A stretch of DNA of 64,000 bases from Hypericibacter terrae (GTDB taxonomy: Bacteria > Pseudomonadota > Alphaproteobacteria > Dongiales > Dongiaceae): the NCBI RefSeq assembly GCF_008728855.1, contig NZ_CP042906.1, positions 2,294,001-2,358,000 on the forward strand, given 5' to 3'. The notes below the pieces were generated by a model that was not told the DNA's origin, did not search any database, and saw only the letters and a program-made list of their open reading frames with translations. How positions within the stretch are numbered: the first letter of the stretch is position 1; every line of letters begins with the position of its first letter. The translations under genes and the position numbers were made by a program. Shown here piece by piece: positions 15,871-24,406 of the stretch.

Positions 15871-16470
15871 TCAGAGCCCCAGCATGTCGTTGACGGCGTC
15901 CATGACCTTGTCGGTCACCGTCTTGTTGGCTGCATCTTCAAGCGAAGCCCGTTCGGCATCCTCGGCCGTCATTCCGGCCAGGCCGAGCCCATCGAGCAAG
16001 GATTGCGCGGCGGCCTTGTCCTCCGCCGAGGCGTTGGGATCGGCCAGGGTGTCCTCGGCGGCGACGACCTTTCCGTAAGTCGCGATCCTTCCGACGCGCG
16101 AGTTCGGGTTCGCCTTGTCGAGCGCCTTCGTCGAGGCGTTGGCCGCATTCAAGGCGCCGAGGCTGCTGGCAAGGGCGCCATGATTGCCCGGCGCGGATTC
16201 ATCATCGCTCGCGCTCGACAGCCCTTTGCCGGCATTGGCGTTCTTGCTCGCTCCGTTTGCGTTCCCGGCGCCATTGCCCTTGCCATTGCCACCGCCGTTC
16301 CCGTTGCCATTTCCGTTGCCACCGCCGCCACCCCCATTCTTTGCGTAAGCGGCGGCGCCATCGACCCAGTGTCCATCGGTTCCGAAACCGACGGGGGCCG
16401 CCACGAGGGCAGCAGCGAGGAGCACCGAGGCCAAAGTTCCGGAGCGGATCGAACGGGCGCTGTTCGTCAT
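15871..16470 (-). CDS. Secreted Gly/Asn-rich protein
   Basis: This 199-residue protein starts at MTNSARSIRSG after AAGGAGA. It has a signal peptide of about 25-30 residues, a run of Gly/Asn repeats (about residues 45-70, alternating GN and GG with Lys), then an Ala-rich helical C-terminal half (LDGLGLAGMTAEDAERASLE). Similar low-complexity secreted proteins are found in alphaproteobacteria without assigned function. It overlaps no neighbour and converges with the histidine kinase gene 21 nt away. Confidence 0.65.
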   Translation of the reverse strand: MTNSARSIRSGTLASVLLAAALVAAPVGFGTDGHWVDGAAAYAKNGGGGGGNGNGNGNGGGNGKGNGAGNANGASKNANAGKGLSSASDDESAPGNHGALASSLGALNAANASTKALDKANPNSRVGRIATYGKVVAAEDTLADPNASAEDKAAAQSLLDGLGLAGMTAEDAERASLEDAANKTVTDKVMDAVNDMLGL

Positions 16471-16650
16471 GGGGATGTCTCCTTCGGCAGGACAGGAACG
16501 ACATTGGACGTCGAGCCAACTTTGGCCTGACGCCGCCGCCCTGTAAACTCGACGATCGGTGCGGAACGGCAGAATGCCGCGACGCCACAAAGTGGCCACG
16601 GCCCCCAGGGAAGATCAGGCCCGAATTGATAGAGGGGAGGATTTCGGTCC

Positions 16651-16670
16651 TGGCGCCGTCACCGGCGCCA
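16651..16670. terminator. Hairpin downstream of the cytochrome c gene
   Basis: A perfect 8-bp stem (TGGCGCCG with CGGCGCCA, loop TCAC) lies 18 nt past the stop of the leftward cytochrome c gene, without a T-run. It probably ends the molybdoenzyme operon, possibly with Rho. Confidence 0.45.
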
Positions 16671-16687
16671 AGTGGCGAAGCTGTGCC

Positions 16688-17065
16688 TTAAGGAGCCGGA
16701 ATCGTCTTCAGGTAGGCGATGATGTCCGCGCGATCCTGGGCATTGGGCAGCTTGACCATCATCGTCGTGCCCGGCACCAGCTTGGCGGGATCGGTGAGGA
16801 AGCTGTCGAGGTTCTGATCGTCCCAGACGATCCCCGAAGCCGGCAGGGCTTTCGAATAGCGCGCACCCTCGACGGTGCCGGCCTTGCGGCCGACGACGCC
16901 GGCAAGGGTGGGGCCGACCTTGTTCTGGTTCGTGACGGTGTGACAGGTCGAGCAGCGGCTGAACAGCGTCTTGCCATGGGCGGCGTCGCCGTCGGCCCTC
17001 GCCGAACCGGCCGCGCCCAGCATCAGGGAGGAAGCGAGAAGCAACGAGAGGGGAATACGACGCAT
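16688..17065 (-). CDS. Class I cytochrome c
   Basis: The 125-residue protein has a Sec signal peptide (about residues 1-24, cleavage after ARA), one heme site CSTCH, a mid GPTLAGVVGRKAG stretch and an axial Met in TTMMVKLP. This is a small periplasmic c-type cytochrome, probably the electron acceptor of the molybdenum hydroxylase encoded just upstream in the same operon (51 nt gap). Such cytochromes accompany the IorAB-type enzymes in proteobacteria. Confidence 0.92.
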   Translation of the reverse strand: MRRIPLSLLLASSLMLGAAGSARADGDAAHGKTLFSRCSTCHTVTNQNKVGPTLAGVVGRKAGTVEGARYSKALPASGIVWDDQNLDSFLTDPAKLVPGTTMMVKLPNAQDRADIIAYLKTIPAP

Positions 17066-17115
17066 GAGGACCTCTGGAGATGGGTTCACGATAGGGCGGT
17101 CGATGTCGGATTGGT

Positions 17116-19320
17116 TCAGGCCGATTTGAGCTGGCTCGCATCGATCGGCAGTTTGCGCAGGCGCTTGCCCGTCGCGGCGAAGACGGCGTTGACGACGGCG
17201 GGGGCGATGCCGGAGGTCGCTGGCTCGCCCATGCCGCCCGGCGCCTCGCTGTTCTCGACGCGATAGACCTCGATCGCCGGCGCCTCGTTGATGCGAAGCA
17301 CCTGGTAGCTGTCGAAATTGCTCTGCTCGACACGGCCATCCTTGAGCGTGATCTCGCCATAAAGCGCGGCCGAGAGGCCATACATGATGCCACCCTCGAT
17401 CTGCGCCTTGATGGTGTCGGGATTGACGATCATGCCGCAATCATAGGCGCAGACCACGCGCTTCACCGCGACCTGGCCGTTTTTGTCGACGGCGACCTCG
17501 GCGACCTGCGCCATATAGGTGCCGAAGCCGAGCAGGAGCGAAATCCCGCGGCCGCTACCGGCCGGCATCGGCTGGCCCCAGCTGGACTTTTGCGCGGCGA
17601 GATCGAGGACCGCCCTGGCGCGGGGGTCCTTGTCGAGGAGGGCGCGTCGATATTCGACCGGGTCCTTGCCGGCGTTGTGCGCCAACTCGTCGATGAAGCC
17701 CTCGACGACAGCCGTGTTGCGCGTGACGCCGACGCCGCGCCAATTGCCGGTCGCCAGGCCGGTGGGCATCTCCTGGCGGACATAATCGATCCGCAGATTG
17801 GGATAGCCATAGGGACCAGCGGCATTGTCGACGATATCGAGATCGACGCCGTCCTTGAAGAGGACCGGAAGGAAGCGCGCCATCACCGCGGGCCCGACGA
17901 CGCGATGCTCGAAGCTGACCGGCATGCCATTGGCGTCGAGGCCGGCCGCGAAGCGGCTGAAATTATGGCCGCGATAGACGTCGTGCTGGATGTCCTCCTC
18001 GCGGGTCCAGATCACCTTCACCGGGCCATCGACCTGCTGTGCGATGCGCACCGCCTGCTCGACATAGTCGATCTCGAGGCGACGGCCGAATCCGCCGCCC
18101 AGGAAATAACTGTGATACTGGACCTTCTCGAAAGGCAGGCCGGTGATCCGGGCCGCCGCGGCGCGGGCGCGGTTCTGTACCTGGTTGCCGACCCAGACAT
18201 CGCAACTGTCCTTCTGCACATGGACGGTGCAGTTCAGCGGCTCCATGGTGGCGTGGGCCAGCAGGGGCAGATGGTAGTCGGCTTCGAACTTCGAGGCGGC
18301 GGTTTTGAGCGCGGCGTCGACGTCGCCTTCCTGCCGCGCCACCGCACCGGGCTTCGCCGCCGCCGCTTCGAGCTGGGCGACGATGTCGGCCGTCGAAACA
18401 TGAGCATTGGCGCCTTCGTCCCAGGTGATCTGCAGGGCGGCGAGGCCCTTCTTGGCGGCACCCATATGGTCGGCCACCACGGCGACCGCGTCATCGAGGC
18501 GGACGATCTGCCGGACGCCCTTGACCACCTTGGCCTGGCTGTCGTCGACCGAGCCCAGCTTGCCGCCGATGACGGGACAAGCGGCGACGGTCGCCACCTT
18601 CAATCCGGGTGGCCTGACATCGAGGCCGTACATGGCCGTGCCGTTGACCTTGCCCGGGGAATCGGTGCGCTTTGCCGGCGTACCGACCAGGGTGAAATCC
18701 TTCGGATCCTTCAACGCGACCTTGCCGGGGACCGGTAATCCCGCCGCCTTGTCCGCGAGATCGCCATAGGGTGCGCGGCGATTGCTGGCAGCATGGAAGA
18801 CGGTGCCTTTCTCGGCATGGCAATCCGTGGCCTCGACCTGCCAGGCCTGGGCCGCGGCCGCGATCAACATCATGCGTGCCGCCGCACCCGCTTGCCGCAT
18901 CGGATCCCAGGAGGCGCGGACGGCGGTCGAGCCGCCCGTCACCTGCTCGCCGATCAGCGGGTTGGTGTAAAGCTTGTCGTCGCCGGTCGCATGCTCGATC
19001 TGGACCTGATCCAGGCCCACCTCGAGTTCCTCGGCGATGAGCATGGCGATGCTGGTGTCGGTGCCCTGGCCCATCTCGGCATAGGGCATGACCAGCGTGA
19101 TCTTGTCGTCTCTGCCGATGCGGATGAAGGCGTTGGGAGCGAAGGAACCGGCCTCTGCCGCCTCGGCCGGGAGGATCGCGCGCGGCAGGCCGATGCTCAG
19201 CAGCAGGCCGCCGCCGGCCGCGGCGCTCGCGGTCAAAAAGGTCCGGCGGGAGAGGCCGGTCGCATCGATTGATGCGGCGGCCCGGTCGAGGAGGGAGTTG
19301 GCGAGACGATCGAGCAGCAT
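17116..19320 (-). CDS. Molybdopterin-binding subunit of an IorB-type oxidoreductase
   Basis: This 734-residue protein has a twin-arginine signal (SRRTFLTASAAAGGG at about residues 23-37) and motifs of the xanthine dehydrogenase/isoquinoline 1-oxidoreductase large subunit: MGQGTDT, GGGFGRRLE and GEPATSG near the C-terminus (the catalytic Glu of the family). It binds the molybdenum cofactor and hydroxylates an aldehyde or N-heterocycle. It is exported folded with its small iron-sulfur partner, whose gene ends 4 nt upstream. Electrons would pass through the 2Fe-2S subunit to the downstream cytochrome c. The substrate is not predictable. Confidence 0.9.
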   Translation of the reverse strand: MLLDRLANSLLDRAAASIDATGLSRRTFLTASAAAGGGLLLSIGLPRAILPAEAAEAGSFAPNAFIRIGRDDKITLVMPYAEMGQGTDTSIAMLIAEELEVGLDQVQIEHATGDDKLYTNPLIGEQVTGGSTAVRASWDPMRQAGAAARMMLIAAAAQAWQVEATDCHAEKGTVFHAASNRRAPYGDLADKAAGLPVPGKVALKDPKDFTLVGTPAKRTDSPGKVNGTAMYGLDVRPPGLKVATVAACPVIGGKLGSVDDSQAKVVKGVRQIVRLDDAVAVVADHMGAAKKGLAALQITWDEGANAHVSTADIVAQLEAAAAKPGAVARQEGDVDAALKTAASKFEADYHLPLLAHATMEPLNCTVHVQKDSCDVWVGNQVQNRARAAAARITGLPFEKVQYHSYFLGGGFGRRLEIDYVEQAVRIAQQVDGPVKVIWTREEDIQHDVYRGHNFSRFAAGLDANGMPVSFEHRVVGPAVMARFLPVLFKDGVDLDIVDNAAGPYGYPNLRIDYVRQEMPTGLATGNWRGVGVTRNTAVVEGFIDELAHNAGKDPVEYRRALLDKDPRARAVLDLAAQKSSWGQPMPAGSGRGISLLLGFGTYMAQVAEVAVDKNGQVAVKRVVCAYDCGMIVNPDTIKAQIEGGIMYGLSAALYGEITLKDGRVEQSNFDSYQVLRINEAPAIEVYRVENSEAPGGMGEPATSGIAPAVVNAVFAATGKRLRKLPIDASQLKSA

Positions 19321-19324
19321 GGGA

Positions 19325-19798
19325 TCAGCCCCCCTGCGTTGTGCTGCCGGAGGCAGCCTGTTTGATGGCCTCGCGGATGCGGACATAGGTCCCGCAGCGG
19401 CAGATGTTCCCCGACATCGCATCGTCGATATCCGCGTCGCTGGGGTTGGGATTGCCGGCCAGCAGGGCCGTGGCCGACATGATCTGTCCGGATTGGCAAT
19501 AGCCGCATTGGACCACCTCGCGGTCGAGCCAGGCCTGCTGGATCTTCTTGCCCGCGGGCGTTTCGCCGATGGCCTCGATCGTCACGATCTTCGACGCGCC
19601 GATGCTGTCGATGGTGGTGATGCAGGAGCGCGTCGCGGTGCCGTCGATCTGGACGGTGCAGGCGCCGCAAAGCGCCATGCCGCAACCGAACTTCGTGCCG
19701 GTCATGCCCAGCACGTCGCGCAGCACCCATAGCAGCGGCGTGTCGTCATCCACATCGACCGTGTGGTCTTGACCATTGACATTGATGCTGAAGGCCAT
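19325..19798 (-). CDS. 2Fe-2S subunit of an IorA-type oxidoreductase
   Basis: The 157-residue protein has the two 2Fe-2S domains of the family: the plant-ferredoxin type cluster with C39, C44, C47 and C59 ([11 protein letters not shown]), and the helical domain with C98, C101, C133 and C135 (CGYCQSGQ and CRCGTY). It carries electrons from the molybdenum centre. It has no signal of its own and is presumably co-exported with the Tat-type large subunit. It is the first gene of the three-gene operon (small subunit, large subunit, cytochrome c). The 253 nt upstream have no gene. Confidence 0.93.
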   Translation of the reverse strand: MAFSINVNGQDHTVDVDDDTPLLWVLRDVLGMTGTKFGCGMALCGACTVQIDGTATRSCITTIDSIGASKIVTIEAIGETPAGKKIQQAWLDREVVQCGYCQSGQIMSATALLAGNPNPSDADIDDAMSGNICRCGTYVRIREAIKQAASGSTTQGG

Positions 19799-20051
19799 GG
19801 CGAGCTCCTGGCTGTCGGTTGGGTGTCACGAGCCTGTTGGACGACGCGGCCCGTGCAAGCCTGGCCCCATGCGAATCCCCATGATCGAGGGCCTGCCGCT
19901 CCGCCTCGCGCGAAGGTGCCCAAAACGTTAAACGGCGCTCCCGAGCGGGTTATTGAACATTCCTGCGCTGTCGTGAAGGCGCATGCCCGGCGTCGGCGGA
20001 TCTTGCGTCGAAGCCGGAACCGGGTTTCGATGGTCTTGGGAGCGGGGGGCG

Positions 20052-20342
20052 ATGCGAATCATCATCGGTATTGTCCTCGGCTGCGGTTTGGCCGCTTGTG
20101 CGCCGAGCACACATGTCCGCCAGTCCGCAGCCGATCTGGTCGTGCTGCAATCGGCCAGCGCCTATACGGGATGCGGCGGTACGACCGCGGGGTTGACCTT
20201 CCGCCGTGTGTTCCAGGACGGCAACGGCGCGTTACAGCCGTTTCAGATCCCGGCAGACCGCTCGCTCCTGATCACCGATGTCGATAGGCAGTACCGCCAT
20301 CCCAGCGGTGCCGCGGCGGCCGGCAGGCGCGCCGTTCCTTGA
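20052..20342 (+). CDS. Small putative lipoprotein
   Basis: This 96-residue protein begins MRIIIGIVLGCGLAACAPS with a lipobox (L13-A-A-C16), so it is probably anchored to a membrane by lipidated C16. The mature part includes FQIPADRSLLITDVD, a beta-rich stretch. The C-terminal Ala/Arg-rich end is short and may reflect a truncated or shifted frame, but no second copy is present for comparison. No family recognised. Confidence 0.5.
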   Translation: MRIIIGIVLGCGLAACAPSTHVRQSAADLVVLQSASAYTGCGGTTAGLTFRRVFQDGNGALQPFQIPADRSLLITDVDRQYRHPSGAAAAGRRAVP

Positions 20343-20464
20343 TCCATCGACCAATGAACTGACGCGCCGCGCTACCTATCCGGATATGGCGGTGTTGCGC
20401 CATTGCATTTTCTTCGAAAGGATTTCGCGCTACACTGCACGCATAAGGAGTGCGTCCGATTTTC

Positions 20465-20941
20465 ATGACTCGAGAATCCGCCTGTGAAGTCGCTTTGTGC
20501 GATCTCAAGTCCGGGCCGGTGAAGCGGTTCGATGTCTATTGGCGCAGCAAATGGCGCGGGGATGCATTACCCCGGCGCCAGGACATCGACCCTTCCGAGA
20601 TCCTGGACATCCTTCCGCTCTTCATCCTCGCCGACATCGAAGCGCAACCTTTCCGCGTCCGCTTCCGGCTCTGCGGCACCCGCGTCTCGCTGCTCGACGA
20701 GGAATTGACCGGTCGCTATCTCGACGATCTCAAGAACACGCCAGCCGACGAGAAGCAGCGGATCCAGATGATGTATGAGCGTGTCTGCTTCGACCGGCAG
20801 CCGCTCTATATGCGCGCCTCCAATCCCTCGCAGCAGACCGGGAATCTCCTGCGGCTGGAAGGCGCCATCTGGCCGCTGTCGAGCGACGGGGTCCGGGTGG
20901 ACAAATGCGCGGCGGTCGAGGATTTCCCCGACCTCGGCTGA
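20465..20941 (+). CDS. PAS-domain protein, PAS_5-like
   Basis: The 158-residue protein matches the single-domain PAS_5-like pattern common in Rhodospirillales: LPRRQDIDPSEILDILPLF, then RFRLCGTRVSLLDEELTGRYL, and a C-terminal segment on RLEGAIWPLSSDG. Such proteins are small sensors or binding modules without an output domain. Start ATG 20465 is chosen, with AAGGAG 15 nt upstream, which is long; GTG at 20450 is less likely because it abuts that site. Confidence 0.7.
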   Translation: MTRESACEVALCDLKSGPVKRFDVYWRSKWRGDALPRRQDIDPSEILDILPLFILADIEAQPFRVRFRLCGTRVSLLDEELTGRYLDDLKNTPADEKQRIQMMYERVCFDRQPLYMRASNPSQQTGNLLRLEGAIWPLSSDGVRVDKCAAVEDFPDLG

Positions 20942-21063
20942 TTCCGTTTCCCTCCGCTGGTTTCCGCGCCCGCGATTGCCTGTGGCAAGGTCCCGCCGGA
21001 TTTGCGACCTTGCGGGCCCGATCGAATCGCTCACCGGCCTGAAGCGGAGAAGCAATACCGGCC

Positions 21064-22317
21064 ATGTCGCGCGTCAAGGATCTGAACGGCGTCGTCGAAC
21101 ACGGTCTCTGCGCGGGCTGCGGCATCTGCGAGAGCATGGCCGGGCGCGACAAGGTCGAAATGCGCCTGACCTCCTTCAGCCAGGTCCGCCCGCAGGTCAA
21201 GGCGGCGTTGGATCCGGCGCTGCTCGACCGGGTGTTGCAGGTCTGTCCGGGCCTGCATATCACCGGGCCGGAAGGGCCCAGGGCCGGCGAGCCGGGGACG
21301 CTTGATCCGATCTGGGGGCCGATCCTGTCGCTCCATCGCGTCTGGGCCGGGCGGCCGGATATCCGTCATTGGGCCGCGGCCGGCGGATCGCTGACCGCGC
21401 TCGGCTGCTATCTGCTCGAGAGCGGCGAGGTCGATGCGGTCCTGCATGTGAAGGCCTCGGCCGAGGCGCCGGCCATGACCGACGCCCAGATCAGCTACAC
21501 CGCCGACGAGGTGATCGCGGGCGCGCAGTCGCGTTACGGCCCGGCGGCACCGCTGGTCCATGTGAACCATCTGCTCGATCGCGGCTTGCGTTTCGCGGTG
21601 ATGGCCAAGCCTTGCGACATCGCGGCGATCCGCAATCTCGCGAAGGTGGATGCGCGGGTGGAAAAACAGATCCCCTTTTGCCTGTCGATCTTCTGCGGCG
21701 GCGTGCCGACGATCCGCACCGCCCACAAGATCGCGGCCTACAAGGGCGTGAAGCCCGAGGAGCTGTCGGTTTTTCGCTGGCGGGGCAATGGCTGGCCGGG
21801 GCCGACCCATATCGAGACCAGGGACGGGCGCAGCCTCGACCTCAGCTATGACGAGGTCTGGTACAATTCCGACGCACTCTGGAGCTACGACATCCAGTTC
21901 CGCTGCAAGATCTGTCCCGACGCGATCGGCGAGCTGGCCGATGTCGCCTGTCCCGATGGCTGGGTGATGGTGGACGGCAAGCCGATCCACAAGGAGGCGC
22001 CCGGCGTCAACATCGCGATCGCGCGCACCGCCGCGGGGCAGGGCCTGGTGGAACGGGCCGTGAGGGAGGGCGCGCTGATTGCCGAGCCTTTCGACCGGCC
22101 GACGCTCCATGCGATGCATAGCGATCATCTGCCGCGCAAGCTCGGCCATCCGGCGCGCAATCTGGGATTGATGCTGTCGGGCCAGCCGCGCCTGCGGGCG
22201 CGCCGCTATCGCGCCTGGACGACCGCCTGGCGCGCGGGGCTCGCCGCGAACTGGCAGGCCTTCTGGGGTGCATTCACCCGGGCACGCGCCGGCGCCAATC
22301 GCGAGCCGCTGCAGTAA
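21064..22317 (+). CDS. FrhB/F420-hydrogenase beta-subunit-like iron-sulfur protein
   Basis: The 417-residue protein has an N-terminal ferredoxin-like HGLCAGCGICESM, a middle AAGGSLTALGCYLLESGEVDAV and MAKPCDIAAIRNL, and a C-terminal FRCKICPDAIGE, the layout of the coenzyme F420 hydrogenase/dehydrogenase beta subunit family. In bacteria this family also includes flavin and Fe-S proteins reducing prenyl-linked or glycan substrates. A polysaccharide or exopolymer-associated reductase is one option. It stands alone, ending before a perfect terminator hairpin. Confidence 0.8.
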   Translation: MSRVKDLNGVVEHGLCAGCGICESMAGRDKVEMRLTSFSQVRPQVKAALDPALLDRVLQVCPGLHITGPEGPRAGEPGTLDPIWGPILSLHRVWAGRPDIRHWAAAGGSLTALGCYLLESGEVDAVLHVKASAEAPAMTDAQISYTADEVIAGAQSRYGPAAPLVHVNHLLDRGLRFAVMAKPCDIAAIRNLAKVDARVEKQIPFCLSIFCGGVPTIRTAHKIAAYKGVKPEELSVFRWRGNGWPGPTHIETRDGRSLDLSYDEVWYNSDALWSYDIQFRCKICPDAIGELADVACPDGWVMVDGKPIHKEAPGVNIAIARTAAGQGLVERAVREGALIAEPFDRPTLHAMHSDHLPRKLGHPARNLGLMLSGQPRLRARRYRAWTTAWRAGLAANWQAFWGAFTRARAGANREPLQ

Positions 22318-22337
22318 GGCCGGCGGGAAAGAGGAGA

Positions 22338-22365
22338 ACCGGAATGCGGCCGTCCGCATTCCGGT
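22338..22365. terminator. Perfect 12-bp bidirectional hairpin
   Basis: The stem ACCGGAATGCGG pairs perfectly with CCGCATTCCGGT around a CCGT loop, between convergent genes ending at 22317 and 22385. It is the clearest convergent-gene terminator in the window, although T-runs are weak. Confidence 0.8.
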
Positions 22366-22384
22366 CGTTGCCGAATCCGTCGTC

Positions 22385-22708
22385 TCAGTTCTTCAGCAGA
22401 TAGCGGGCGATATAGCCTTCCCGGCCATCGACGCTGACATGCACCCACTTGCCGCCATCGACCATGTTGAGGACGGTGACCTTGGTGCCGCGCGGCAGCT
22501 TGGCGAGCACCTGGCTGCGGGTGCTGGGCTCGAGGCGCAGATTGACGTCGCCGCCGCCGCTGGCGACGGTCATGGTGCCGTCGGCGACCGTGACGATCGA
22601 GGGTTGGACCGGCGGTGCCGCCGGAACTGACAGCGGGCTCGCCAGCGCTGGGCCGGCGGCGAGCAGGCCCAGAACGAGGGCCGTGGAAACGGCAAGACGG
22701 GCAGACAT
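22385..22708 (-). CDS. Secreted bacterial SH3 protein, copy 1
   Basis: The 107-residue protein has a signal peptide (about 1-24) and one bacterial SH3 domain: VNLRLEPSTRSQVLAKLPRG, TKVTVLNMVDGGKW and VDGREGYIARYLLKN. Such domains usually bind cell wall or mediate envelope contacts. It starts after AAGGGGA. A paralogue of the same size and layout lies 273 nt upstream. Confidence 0.82.
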   Translation of the reverse strand: MSARLAVSTALVLGLLAAGPALASPLSVPAAPPVQPSIVTVADGTMTVASGGGDVNLRLEPSTRSQVLAKLPRGTKVTVLNMVDGGKWVHVSVDGREGYIARYLLKN

Positions 22709-22981
22709 GGTGGTTCCCCTTTTGGAATTGACGTCATCCCCACCAATCCGCCGAGCGCGCGCAGATCCAGCTGCGGGCAGAGTCGAAGCTGCCGAAGGGA
22801 ACCGACGGCGAGCACGGGGGAGATCGGGCCTTTTCGCGAACCTAAGACAATAGTCCGCGCCCGATCATAGCGCCGGATTGCGAGCCGTCGACTCCCAGAT
22901 TTGCCGGGGAGCGGCGGGCGGGGAGATGATGGCGCCTGCGCAGTCTCGGGGTGAGAGGCGCAGGCCGCCATCAATGCTGCG

Positions 22982-23302
22982 CTACTTCAAGAGATTGCGG
23001 GCGATATAGCCTTCCTTGTCGCCGACCTTCACATGGTACCACTTGCCGCCCGCGGCCTTGCCGAGGATGGTCACCTTGGTGCCGGCAGGCAGTTTCTCGA
23101 TCAACGCGCTGTGGCTGGTCGGCTCCTTGCGGAGATTGGCATAACCCGCCGAATTCGAGACCGTCATCGTAACATCGGCCACGGTGATGTAGCCCTGCTG
23201 GGCCGGCAGCACCGGGGTCGCCAGGGGGCTCGCCTGGGCGAGGGGGCTGGTGGCGAGAAGGCCGACAAAAGCGGCGATCGCAACCGGGGAGAGGGGACGC
23301 AT
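22982..23302 (-). CDS. Secreted bacterial SH3 protein, copy 2
   Basis: The 106-residue protein is a paralogue of the gene at 22385-22708: signal peptide (about 1-24), then ANLRKEPTSHSALIEKLPAG, TKVTILGKAAGGKWYH and GDKEGYIARNLLK. Start ATG 23300-23302 is where the signal peptide begins. The two copies form a tandem duplication in the same direction. It is divergent from the GntR regulator, with 345 nt between them holding the regulator's operator and no other gene. Confidence 0.82.
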   Translation of the reverse strand: MRPLSPVAIAAFVGLLATSPLAQASPLATPVLPAQQGYITVADVTMTVSNSAGYANLRKEPTSHSALIEKLPAGTKVTILGKAAGGKWYHVKVGDKEGYIARNLLK

Positions 23303-23601
23303 TCGGGTTCCTTTCAATCGGGTTTCAAAAAACATTGAGCGTGCCAGGGGGTCGGACAAAGCGGGGACGCGTCGGCGCGGGCGGCTTCAACCGCCCGATT
23401 GTCGATGCCGTGCCGATGCCGTCGGCGACCTCCGCGATTCGGACCTTGTGAACACCGGGTCATGCTGCGCGCATCGACCCTCGGGCGCGTAGTGACGAAC
23501 GCGTAATCTTGAAAGGCCGGGGCGGTTGAACCTGGTCCGCCGGCGCGCCCAGGAAAGCCTGTGGAAATCCGTCTCGAGGCTCTCGCCAGGGCGGAAGTTA
23601 T

Positions 23602-23637
23602 CTGGCATTCTTCTGGTATTGCACTGGTATTATCCAG
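23602..23637 (+). promoter_or_regulatory. Phased CTGGYATT repeats before the GntR gene
   Basis: Three copies of CTGGYATT start at 23602, 23613 and 23624, exactly 11 bp apart, and the last is part of a CTGG-N6-CCAG dyad (23624-23637). The array ends 10 nt before the regulator ATG. HutC-subfamily GntR regulators bind CTGG/CCAG-containing sites of this kind, so this is a probable autoregulatory operator controlling the whole operon. Confidence 0.65.
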
Positions 23638-23647
23638 CCTGGAAGCC

Positions 23648-24406
23648 ATGGCCAAGCCGCAACTCGCGACCACCGGTACGCTCGCCCAAGTCCTGCCCCG
23701 TTACATGACGGTGGCGGAGACCTTGGCGGGACAGATCGGTGCCGGCGAGCTCAAGCCGGGCGCCCAGCTTCTCGGCGAGCGCGAGCTGTGCAAGCGCTTC
23801 GATGTCAGCCGCGTCACGATCCGCCGCGCGCTGGCGGAATTGCGCGACCGGGGAATGATCGATTCCGACGGCGCACGCGGCTGGTTCGTCAACGCGCCCA
23901 GCTTCGGGGAGCCCAACGAGCTGATGGGCTTCAGCGAGATGGCGCGCGGCCGGGGGCTCGATCCGCGCTCGGTGGTGCTGGTGGCGAGGACAAGGGCCGC
24001 CGAGATCGACGAAGCCGACGATCTGCACATCGCGCCCGGCAGCGATCTCTTCGAGCTGAAGCGCGTGCGCAAGCTCGACGGCATCCCGGTCGCGATCGAG
24101 CATAGCCGGATTCCGCTGCGCTATGCGCCGGGCCTGCCGAAACTCGATTTCACCGGCTCGTCGCTCTATGACGCGCTGCGCGAGGCGGGTTGCGCGCCGG
24201 CCTTCGCCGAATACACCTTGCAGGCGGTCGCGACCAGCGCCGAGCAGGCGCCGCTCCTCGGCGTGGAGACGGGCTGGCCGCTGCTGGTGGCGAGCGCCAT
24301 CACCCACGATCGCGGCGGCCGACCGATCGAGCTCAGCCACAGTCTCTTCCGCGGCGACCGCTATCGGTTCCGCACCACGCTCTATCGCTCGCGTCGAGAC
24401 GCATGA
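23648..24406 (+). CDS. GntR/HutC-family transcriptional regulator with UTRA domain
   Basis: The 252-residue protein has a GntR winged helix (about residues 20-75: LAGQIGAGELKPGAQLLGERELCKRF split over the motif, then VSRVTIRRALAELRDRGMI) and a C-terminal UTRA ligand-binding domain with IPVAIEHSRIPL and GRPIELSHSLFRGDRYRFR. It probably represses the downstream kinase-aldolase-transporter operon until a pathway sugar or phosphate binds. Start ATG 23648 follows the operator repeats. Its stop overlaps the kinase ATG (ATGA). Confidence 0.9.
   Translation: MAKPQLATTGTLAQVLPRYMTVAETLAGQIGAGELKPGAQLLGERELCKRFDVSRVTIRRALAELRDRGMIDSDGARGWFVNAPSFGEPNELMGFSEMARGRGLDPRSVVLVARTRAAEIDEADDLHIAPGSDLFELKRVRKLDGIPVAIEHSRIPLRYAPGLPKLDFTGSSLYDALREAGCAPAFAEYTLQAVATSAEQAPLLGVETGWPLLVASAITHDRGGRPIELSHSLFRGDRYRFRTTLYRSRRDA

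Noticed and set aside
20272-20508. Leftward small frame overlapping the lipoprotein end
   Set aside because: No start signal and no recognisable sequence; the rightward lipoprotein and PAS genes explain the region.
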